From the NCBI RefSeq assembly GCF_904846285.1, contig NZ_CAJHAD010000016.1, positions 1 through 64,000 of the forward strand: a stretch of 64,000 bases of DNA, written 5' to 3'. The position numbers and the translations under genes were made by a program. The DNA is from Psychrobacter immobilis (lineage in GTDB: Bacteria > Pseudomonadota > Gammaproteobacteria > Pseudomonadales > Moraxellaceae). Every line of letters starts with the position of its first letter. Positions within the stretch are counted from its first letter, which is position 1. The notes under the pieces are model-generated. The model searched no databases. It had not been told where the DNA came from and worked only from the letters and a program-made list of their open reading frames with translations. This document shows positions 54,925-62,093 of this stretch, piece by piece.

Positions 54925-55602
54925 ATGGACAATGCAATCGTGAAGAAGGCAATCGTGAAGAAAAAAGTCATGAAAAACATGACACCCAAACTGCTGACTG
55001 TGATGTTGCTGACTGGGATGAGTAGTGCAGCAATTTTAGGCTGTAGTCAACAGTCAGATGACGTACAGACGGTGGCGAGTATACATGAGCAAGACCCCGT
55101 CACAACGGATGATTATCAGGCAAGTCGTAATACGGGCAGTTGGGGCGGCGTTTATATGAGTCGTGAGGAGCTTGCCGCACCTGCTATCAATATCGTTGAT
55201 CACAGCTCACTTCCTACTATGGAAAATGATCCAAGTATTGCTGAGTGGGACGCAAAGTTTGAAGGAAAAAATGCTTTTGTGACGACAGATGGTAAAAAGC
55301 TGTATCACGACTCTTGCGCTGCTTGTCATATGCATAAAGGCGAGGGCGCTTATGGCGCAGGGTATTATCCGCCACTCGCTAATAACAGCAAAATGCAATC
55401 GAAGTATTACATCATTGATATCTTAATCAATGGCTTTCGTGGCATGCCATCGTTTCATAAGATGATGAATGATGAGCAGATGGCGGCGGTCACTCAGTAT
55501 GTCGTCAGTGATTTGAACGGTTTTACTGATACGGTTACCGCTGAAGATGTGGCACAGCTAAGACATGCGGTTCCGCCAGCTAGCGATCCAAGTGATGAGT
55601 AA
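54925..55602 (+). CDS. Monoheme cytochrome c lipoprotein
   Basis: A product of about 225 residues (start ATG 54925 behind AGAGG; ATGs at 54895 and 54970 are alternatives). A signal with lipobox A-I-L-G-C gives a membrane-anchored lipoprotein. One heme site CAACH follows the segment YHDSCAACHMHKGEGAYG, and the methionine ligand is probably in GFRGMPSFHKM. It begins 31 bp or less after the amine oxidase stop and is very likely co-translated. Its role as the electron acceptor of the amine oxidase is inferred from position. The AIVKKAIVKKKV stretch shows a short repeat. Confidence 0.9.
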   Translation: MDNAIVKKAIVKKKVMKNMTPKLLTVMLLTGMSSAAILGCSQQSDDVQTVASIHEQDPVTTDDYQASRNTGSWGGVYMSREELAAPAINIVDHSSLPTMENDPSIAEWDAKFEGKNAFVTTDGKKLYHDSCAACHMHKGEGAYGAGYYPPLANNSKMQSKYYIIDILINGFRGMPSFHKMMNDEQMAAVTQYVVSDLNGFTDTVTAEDVAQLRHAVPPASDPSDE

Positions 55603-55700
55603 TGCAATGAGTTAATGTTTTAGCTAACAGTTTTTAAGTATTGGTTTTTACTTACTTATAGCTAATTTTAACTATAAAAGTCGCACCATTCTTTGAAGTC

Positions 55701-55736
55701 AAAAAAAGCGCCTAATATTTATTAGACGCTTTTTTA
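55701..55736. terminator. Bidirectional terminator between the cytochrome cluster and tolB
   Basis: AAAAAAGCGCCTAAT pairs with ATTAGACGCTTTTT with one mismatch around a short loop; A/T runs on both sides. Convergent genes flank it. Confidence 0.85.
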
Positions 55737-55793
55737 TATCTGAAATTTCGTTTCTAGGGTTTCATTAACTTGTAAAACGAAAAGTTAATTAAG

Positions 55794-57086
55794 CTATTTA
55801 GGGCTCGATGACCAGACAGGCGAGCGGATAGTACCCTGACCAGATTTACCAAAGGATTCGCCACCGTTCAGCGATTTGATGGTCAGTACGCCTTTACCGC
55901 CTTGCTTTGAGGCGTAAACCACGCGCTTACCATTGGGCGAAAAGCTTGGGGCTTCGTCGATACCGGTATTGCCCAAGTTGGCAGTGACTGCGCCACCACT
56001 ATTCATGATGGCAGCTGAGCGACCACTTAAAAAAGCAATCTGTGAGCCATCGCTACTAAACTGCGGGCTGGTCGCATAACCACTATTTGATACTTGAGTC
56101 GTACGTCCTGAACCAAATTCATAACGATAGATGCGCGGTTTGTTAAACCCTGCACGGTCACTCACGAAGACAAAAGATTTGCCATCTGGTGCGTAGCTTG
56201 GTTGTACTTCACTGCTTGGCCAATTGGTGATACGTCGAGGCTGACCGCCACTAGCGCTCATCTCATAAATATCGGCACTACCTTCAAAGCTACTAGAAAA
56301 CAGTATTTTGCTACCATCTGGTGAAAACGATGGGCTAAGATTGCTACCTGGGAATGGCGTTAATGGTGTCGCACCACCACCGCTCACGCTTTGTATATAG
56401 ATAACAGGGTAAGATTTGTCGCGCTGGACTGAATAGGCGATGCGATTGCCATCAGGTGACCATGTAGGCGAGAAGATAGAGCCTGCCACCTCTGTAATAG
56501 TTTTGGCGTTTTCGCCATCAGCATCCATGACCTTTAGGCGTGATACTTTTTCTTTGCCAGTGCCAATCTCTTCGATATAGGCAATACGTCCTGAGAAGTC
56601 ACCGGGAATGCCGGTGATAAGCTCATATACTTTATCAGCGATAACGTGAGCTGCATAACGCATGCTTTCTTTATTATTATCAGCAGTTAACGTTTGCTTA
56701 CCTTCTATCACGCGTCCTGTTTTAACCTCAATAACTTCATAGTCGGTAACAACTTTACCGCGATTGCTTCGCGTGCTACCGATGACAAGATAAGGAATGC
56801 CCATACTTTGCCAAACCGGTAGCGTGCCTGCTAACTCGCTACTACTATGCGGCTGCTGCGGTAGGTTTTGGCTAGTGACTTTAAGCTCTGTTTTGCTTAG
56901 ATCATTCGAGATAATAGACGATAAGGTAGTGTCACCGGCAAAGGGCACAAAAGCCACTTGGCTTTGCTGTACTGGAATCTCATAATCCAATTCTAAAACG
57001 ACGGGTGCCGCAAAGACGCTAGGAGCAAGCATCAAGCTTGAGGTGCTGGCAAGTAAAGAGAGGCATAGTTGTTTATGGATGCGCAT
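55794..57086 (-). CDS. tolB: Tol-Pal system protein TolB
   Basis: TolB is a periplasmic beta-propeller linking Pal to the Tol complex. The 430-residue product has a signal peptide (ending at VFA-APVV), the N-terminal Tol domain (VPFAGDTTLSSIISNDLSKT), then repeated WD-like propeller units SPDGSKI/FSPDGNRIAY (at least five SPDG-type repeats). ATG 57086 was chosen; a TTG at 57092 is an alternative with an AGGAG upstream. It is the last gene of the tolQRAB operon here; pal does not follow. Confidence 0.95.
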   Translation of the reverse strand: MRIHKQLCLSLLASTSSLMLAPSVFAAPVVLELDYEIPVQQSQVAFVPFAGDTTLSSIISNDLSKTELKVTSQNLPQQPHSSSELAGTLPVWQSMGIPYLVIGSTRSNRGKVVTDYEVIEVKTGRVIEGKQTLTADNNKESMRYAAHVIADKVYELITGIPGDFSGRIAYIEEIGTGKEKVSRLKVMDADGENAKTITEVAGSIFSPTWSPDGNRIAYSVQRDKSYPVIYIQSVSGGGATPLTPFPGSNLSPSFSPDGSKILFSSSFEGSADIYEMSASGGQPRRITNWPSSEVQPSYAPDGKSFVFVSDRAGFNKPRIYRYEFGSGRTTQVSNSGYATSPQFSSDGSQIAFLSGRSAAIMNSGGAVTANLGNTGIDEAPSFSPNGKRVVYASKQGGKGVLTIKSLNGGESFGKSGQGTIRSPVWSSSPK

Positions 57087-57258
57087 GACCAAATCGAACT
57101 CCTAGGTTGGGATAATGTTTGTTATAGGCGGTAAACTAACGATTAAATACTATCGCAGCAGATATAATTGTGTCGTAGTGAGTATCAAGTTACTTAAACT
57201 AAAGTTAGCAATGATTTTTAAGCTAAAGTTAGCAATAATATCGTCTTAGAGCAACTGG

Positions 57259-58275
57259 TTAATTGCTGCCCTTGAACTGAATGGTAAAGGTAGGATATTT
57301 AGGGTCATCGGCATCAATTGGTAAGCTGCCAGTATTTAACACCGCTTGCTTAGCAGCTTCATTGACCGCGCTGTCAGGCCCTGAAGCGGAGACACTCACC
57401 ACATTACCACTGGCATTGACAGTGATGGTTAAGGTGGTGCGCTGCGTCGAGCCCTTCGCTGCTGTCGGCGGATTATAGTTTCGTTTGATGAGGTTGACAA
57501 TTTCACTGTTGCTGGCACCGCGGTTGCCACTTGATGCCGAGCGACTGCTGCCTTTTGCGGTACTTGAGGTCGTGGCGTCACCAGATAATGTTGATTGCCC
57601 ATCATCTCCTAGGCTAAGCGTTTGACTTGCACTGCCAGAACCACCGGTATTGATTTCTATATTTCTATCACTAGCAGTAGGGCGTTTAATCTTAGGCGGG
57701 TTATTTTGCTTGTTGCGAAAATCACCCAGCCTTTTTTGCTCTTCAATAAGCTGTTGTCTTTTGTCTTGTTCAACTTGATCATGTTCTTCGAGCACAGATT
57801 CATCTAACTGCGCTGCCCATTCCGCCATATTACGCTCATAATCTTGATTTTGTTCAAGTAGACGTTGGTGTTGCTCTTCGCTCATCAACATCGGGCGACT
57901 AGCGGGGTCATTGGAATGAGTAAAAACAGGCACACGCTCAGAGTTTGGCTGAGTTTGGCTGTCGTAGCTGATACTACTATCAGTGCTATTTTCTGACATA
58001 TTACTTGATGAGCCACTTGAACTGCCGTCGGTCTGCATGGCGCTGGCCGCTGCTGCACGATTGGCAATTATCTGTCCTTGCATCTCAGCCAGTTGCTCAG
58101 GGGATATCATGACGGTTTCAATAGTGCCCGCAGTCTCGACTTCCATATTCTGATAGCTATAAATCAAGATACCAATCACAAGACCATGTGCCAGTAAACT
58201 GAGCAACGTAGGCAAGGTTAGCCCGTTACCTTCAGGTTCGGTCGGCACATAAACGGTCGGTGCATTACGCATGGC
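57259..58275 (-). CDS. tolA: Cell envelope protein TolA
   Basis: A 338-residue bitopic protein with an N-terminal anchor (LTLPTLLSLLAHGLVIGILI, about 19-38), a long helical/charged middle with Gln/Glu-rich coiled segments and Ser-rich stretches, and a C-terminal TonB/TolA-like domain (about 265-338, with NPPTAAKGSTQRTTLTI and NEAAKQAVLNTG). It pulls on TolB-Pal during envelope constriction. The ATG at 58275 is preferred over 58302, which lies in repeated DNA. tolR lies upstream after 148 bp. Confidence 0.9.
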   Translation of the reverse strand, partial: AMRNAPTVYVPTEPEGNGLTLPTLLSLLAHGLVIGILIYSYQNMEVETAGTIETVMISPEQLAEMQGQIIANRAAAASAMQTDGSSSGSSSNMSENSTDSSISYDSQTQPNSERVPVFTHSNDPASRPMLMSEEQHQRLLEQNQDYERNMAEWAAQLDESVLEEHDQVEQDKRQQLIEEQKRLGDFRNKQNNPPKIKRPTASDRNIEINTGGSGSASQTLSLGDDGQSTLSGDATTSSTAKGSSRSASSGNRGASNSEIVNLIKRNYNPPTAAKGSTQRTTLTITVNASGNVVSVSASGPDSAVNEAAKQAVLNTGSLPIDADDPKYPTFTIQFKGSN

Positions 58276-58281
58276 ACTGAT

Positions 58282-58371
58282 ACTCGAAAACAGGATACTC
58301 AAGGATACGGTACTCGAAAATAGGGCACTTAAGAACGTGAGACTGAAAAATATGAGACTGGAAAAAGAGCT
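58282..58371. repeat. 30-bp degenerate tandem repeat before tolA
   Basis: Units starting ACTCGAAAACAGGATACT (58282), ACTCGAAAATAGGGCACT (58312) and ACTGAAAAATATGAGACT (58342) have an exact 30-bp period. They lie in the gap between tolR and tolA and give in-frame reading on the plus strand (no gene there is believed). Confidence 0.6.
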
Positions 58372-58422
58372 TCATCAAATTATCTACTTTATTATAACCA
58401 ACGGCGCTAAGAGTGGGCGATA

Positions 58423-58881
58423 TTATAATGCAGGCGCAGGTAAAGGCGCGCCTGTCAATAGTCCTACCTTTTGAATGCCTGCTTGTTGTAAGGTTGCCAT
58501 CAGGGTCATGATAGCGCCATACTGGTTATTTTGATCGGCATTAATCATCACTTGTAAAGGCTGTGCACCCACTTCGCTACTTTGAGTTTGCAGATTGGAT
58601 AGCGTATCAATCAGCTCCGGCTCGCTAATCGGCAAGTCGATATTATTCTCATAACTGATAAAAATCTCGCCACTGTCCGTCAAGGACACAATCACAGGTA
58701 GCTGGCTTTGGCTCATGGTATTGGTTTGCTCTTTTGGCAAATCAACGTCGACGCCTGTAATCAGCATCGGCGCGGTGACCATAAATATCACTAGCAGCAC
58801 TAACATGACGTCGATATAAGGAACAACGTTCATCTCCGCATTGAGCGCTTTTTTCTCACGGCGATAGGGACTTTGTTTCAT
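58423..58881 (-). CDS. tolR: TolR (ExbD family)
   Basis: A 152-residue ExbD/TolR protein with one N-terminal helix (about 21-43, VPYIDVMLVLLVIFMVTAPML) carrying the conserved proton-path aspartate in YIDVMLVLL, and a periplasmic domain. It forms the ion-driven motor with TolQ. Its start overlaps the tolQ stop by 4 bp. Confidence 0.95.
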   Translation of the reverse strand: MKQSPYRREKKALNAEMNVVPYIDVMLVLLVIFMVTAPMLITGVDVDLPKEQTNTMSQSQLPVIVSLTDSGEIFISYENNIDLPISEPELIDTLSNLQTQSSEVGAQPLQVMINADQNNQYGAIMTLMATLQQAGIQKVGLLTGAPLPAPAL

Positions 58882-59618
58882 AGACCAGTTACCTGAGTGC
58901 TTTTATTAACTGGATTGACTGGGCTTACTTGCGTACTAGGCTGCGGATTCTCGATACTAGTTTCGCGTTGTAGCATCCCCGTCATCTCATCACAGAATAA
59001 GGCACGCGAGTCGTATAGGCGGCTTGATTTGGCGGTAAAATGATTATAAGCCAATACCGCAGGAATAGCGGCAAATAGACCCATAGCAGTAGCAATCAAG
59101 GCTTCAGCAATACCGGGCGCCACAGTGGCTAACGTTGCTTGTTCGCTTTGCGACAGTCCCAAAAAGGCATTCATAATGCCCCAAACGGTACCAAATAAAC
59201 CAACATAAGGTGCGACTGAGCCAATACTTGCCAGCGTCGTCAATCCTGACTCTAATAACTGCTGCTGACGTCCCAATCCCACTCGAAGCTTACGTTCAAC
59301 GCCATCGATAATGTCATCTTTAGGTTGGCGTTTTTTATGCATTCTTAAGTATTCTGAAAACCCGACATAAAAAATCTGCTCAAGACCTTGGCGCTCAGGT
59401 GAACCTTGCACGCCTTGATAGAGCTTCGCCAAATCTTCTCCTGACCAAAACCAAGTTTCAAACTGTTGATCAAAGTTTTTAGCCGTACCTAAACGGGCAC
59501 TCATACGAAAAATAATCACCCAACTGAGTAACGAGGCTAATAATAACAATGCCATCACAATCTGTACCAATAGACTGGCTTGGGTGATCAGGTCGACAAT
59601 ATTTAATGATTCAGGCAT
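58878..59618 (-). CDS. tolQ: TolQ (ExbB/MotA family)
   Basis: A 246-residue MotA/ExbB-type protein with three membrane helices (about 14-38, 141-162, 170-192). SVAPYVGLFGTVWGIMNAF and GIAEALIATAMGLFAAIPAVLAY are the family signatures. First gene of the tol operon here; ybgC, often upstream, is absent. The C-terminus ends with a polar Ser/Pro/Thr-rich tail. Confidence 0.95.
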   Translation of the reverse strand: MPESLNIVDLITQASLLVQIVMALLLLASLLSWVIIFRMSARLGTAKNFDQQFETWFWSGEDLAKLYQGVQGSPERQGLEQIFYVGFSEYLRMHKKRQPKDDIIDGVERKLRVGLGRQQQLLESGLTTLASIGSVAPYVGLFGTVWGIMNAFLGLSQSEQATLATVAPGIAEALIATAMGLFAAIPAVLAYNHFTAKSSRLYDSRALFCDEMTGMLQRETSIENPQPSTQVSPVNPVNKSTQVTGL

Positions 59619-60064
59619 GGGTTAGGCTCATGGGTAATTAATAATAACGGCTTTTATGGGGTTGGCTAAATACTTATAGCTGCTAGAGGCGAGCAGGTAT
59701 TCTCATCAGATTTTTATCCTGTCTCCTCGCCACAACCCCCTAGTGTACTGTGAAATGAGGAAAAGGTCATTTATTATAGTGTTAAAGTGTAAAATGATAA
59801 ATAAAAAGCTTTGAAGTAAGAATAATAATAAAGATTGACTAAGCGCTGAAACATTGTTCGCTTAGTCACAGTTAATGGTGCTAAATTGCAGTTTTGTACC
59901 CACAAGGCACGGGTAATGATTGAATTTACACGCTAATTTCTCTAGAATGTTGCACTTTGTTACCGCTGCCTTTTGATAATGACGTCGCAATTTTTTTGCT
60001 GACGTCTTCTTTATTTTAGGCGCAATAAATTTGTTTTTTCACTAGCAAGCTGGGCGCGACACTT
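59619..60064. other. Divergent region between tolQ and the permease gene
   Basis: A 446-bp intergenic region holding both promoters. A minus-strand -10-like TATAAT (59778-59773) about 155 bp before tolQ may be part of the tol promoter, with a poor -35. No riboswitch-like pattern was recognised before the permease. Confidence 0.4.
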
Positions 60065-61360
60065 ATGAATGCAATTGAACGCTATTTTGGAATCAATGGT
60101 GAAAACACCACGATCAAAACGGAAATTCTAGCCGGTATTACAACCTTTTTGACGATGGCTTACATCATCTTTGTAAACCCTAACGTGTTAGCCGAAGCGG
60201 GTATGGATAAAGGCGCTGTATTTGTTGCTACTTGTTTAGCAGCGGCAGTAGGCTGCTTTATTATGGGCATCTACGCAAGATTGCCGGTTGCATTAGCTCC
60301 AGGTATGGGGCTAAACGCCTTTTTCACCTATGGCGTCGTGCTTGGTATGGGCTATGCGTGGCAGACGGCGTTAGGTGCGGTATTCTTATCAGGGTGTTTA
60401 TTTATCCTGTTGAGCCTATTTAAGATTCGTGAGTGGATTATTAATGCCATTCCGAACAGCCTCAAGCAAGGTATCGTCGCTGGTATCGGTGCATTTTTGG
60501 CGTTTATTGCTCTGCAAAGCTCCGGCATTATCGTGGGTCGTGATGCCACCTTAGTAATGCTCGGTGATATGACGTCATTTCCACCAATGATGGCAGCGTT
60601 TGGCTTCTTTATTATCATTGGTTTGGTCTATAAAAAAGTTCCTGGCGCGGTTACCATTGGTATCTTGCTCGTAACCATTATCAGTTTAATCACCGGTCAT
60701 ACGCAGTTCACTGGCATCATGTCGACGCCGCCATCGATTGCCCCGACACTCATGCAGCTTGATATTGCAGGCGCGTTTGATATCGGCATGATTAGTGTGA
60801 TTTTTGCTTTCTTATTCGTTGATTTGTTTGATACCGCAGGCAGTTTGGTAGGTATCGCCAATAAAGCGGGCTTAATCGATAAAGACGGTAATATCCCCAA
60901 TATGGACAAAGCGCTGCTTGCCGATTCAACGGCGACGGTTGCTGGTGCTATGTTAGGTACGTCATCGACGACCAGTTATATCGAAAGTGCCTCAGGCGTT
61001 GCCTCAGGCGGTCGTACGGGTCTGATGGCCGTGACCGTTGGCGTGATGTTTTTACTGAGTATTTTCTTTGCGCCACTCGCTGGTATGATTCCTGCTTATG
61101 CAACCGCTGGCGCGATATTTTATGTATCGGTATTGATGTTATTTACCCTAAAAGACATCAACTGGGAAGACTTAACCGAAGCCGCTCCAGTCGCTGTTGT
61201 ATTGCTATTGACGCCGCTTACGTACTCTATCGCTGATGGTATTGCGCTTGGTTTTATTACCTTTACCGCCGTCAAGCTGATGACAGGTAAATTCTCTGAG
61301 ATTACCATGGCTGTTTGGGTATTGACGGCTATCTTGTTGGCTAAACTGGTATTCTTATAA
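60065..61360 (+). CDS. NCS2 family purine permease (AzgA/guanine-hypoxanthine type)
   Basis: A 431-residue permease with about 12-14 helices of the AzgA branch of NCS2. The N-terminal FGINGENTTIKTEILAGITTF, NANVLAEAG-like VNPNVLAEAGM, and ALAPGMGLNAFF motifs are diagnostic for hypoxanthine/guanine/adenine:proton symport, and DLFDTAGSLVGIANKAGL follows. Substrate within purines is not resolved. It ends at a strong terminator. Confidence 0.92.
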   Translation: MNAIERYFGINGENTTIKTEILAGITTFLTMAYIIFVNPNVLAEAGMDKGAVFVATCLAAAVGCFIMGIYARLPVALAPGMGLNAFFTYGVVLGMGYAWQTALGAVFLSGCLFILLSLFKIREWIINAIPNSLKQGIVAGIGAFLAFIALQSSGIIVGRDATLVMLGDMTSFPPMMAAFGFFIIIGLVYKKVPGAVTIGILLVTIISLITGHTQFTGIMSTPPSIAPTLMQLDIAGAFDIGMISVIFAFLFVDLFDTAGSLVGIANKAGLIDKDGNIPNMDKALLADSTATVAGAMLGTSSTTSYIESASGVASGGRTGLMAVTVGVMFLLSIFFAPLAGMIPAYATAGAIFYVSVLMLFTLKDINWEDLTEAAPVAVVLLLTPLTYSIADGIALGFITFTAVKLMTGKFSEITMAVWVLTAILLAKLVFL

Positions 61361-61423
61361 TCGATTTAGCTATTATTTATATGGTTATAAATAGCTAAAT
61401 TTATAATAGACTTAACCGTTTAT

Positions 61424-61467
61424 AAAAACCCTCCTTATTCATTAATTGATAAGGAGGGTTTTTTTAT
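61424..61467 (+). terminator. Terminator after the NCS2 permease
   Basis: AAAAACCCTCCTTAT and ATAAGGAGGGTTTTT form a perfect 15-bp stem with a 10-nt loop, followed by a run of T. Confidence 0.95.
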
Positions 61468-61870
61468 GTTTAAAGATAAATGGTAATGGTAAATAAATCC
61501 AAATAATTGATTAGAAAAATAATTAATGGTTAATAGTAAACCTTTATCTATAACCAAAGCGTCACATTTGCGATAGCGTTAATAACCAATTGTTTTTAAA
61601 GAACATATATCTTGGTTAAAATAAGTAACAGCGGGGCTTTGAGGCTTTTTTTCATGCTACCATGACCAAGCTAAGCGCATCACCTCAATCAACGCCGTAG
61701 AGGTTTTTCTTACAGTGAATTTGCGTCATATAAGATGATAGATCCGGTTTTATTAAAAACATACTGCATCTGAGCATCACTCTCCATTCACTACTAACAA
61801 GAAGAAGGCACTAATGCCGCTTAGCTGTTCGTTGTTGCCTTTATATTGTTAACGTAGCCCGTTTAACACT

Positions 61871-61920
61871 AAAACGACCTACTTGATCGCTTCCAGCCTA
61901 TGCTGGACTTCCTCGTTTTT
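61871..61920 (+). other. Candidate RNA hairpin with terminator-like end
   Basis: AAAACGA (61871-61877) pairs with TCGTTTT (61913-61919) outside TCCAGC (61892-61897) and GCTGGA (61902-61907), and the element ends in T6. It may be the end of a short RNA or a palindromic repeat upstream of putA. Confidence 0.35.
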
Positions 61921-62093
61921 TGATGGCGCTGTTGGGACTCTGATTGTTGTAAACATCCATTGATGATCATTATTCAATTTAACTGTTTAATTTAATTATT
62001 TAATTCAATAACGGTTATGAATGTCTTACAACATCACTAGAATTCCCAGCGCGCTATTTATTATGGTTTTTAGACGATAGTTATGGAGTTGTT

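Larger units (their letters stand above)
61361..62093. other. Gene-free region between the permease and putA
   Basis: After the permease terminator this 600-bp stretch has no frame. It holds a possible structured RNA near 61795-61921 (listed in the findings) and should carry the putA promoter. The rest is AT-rich. Confidence 0.5.

Noticed and set aside
58271..58474. Plus-strand 67-codon frame across the tolR-tolA gap.
   Set aside because: The frame results from the 30-bp repeat and overlaps tolR; no start signal and opposite to the operon.
59641..60064. A purine riboswitch before the NCS2 permease.
   Set aside because: The conserved purine aptamer loops were not found in the leader.
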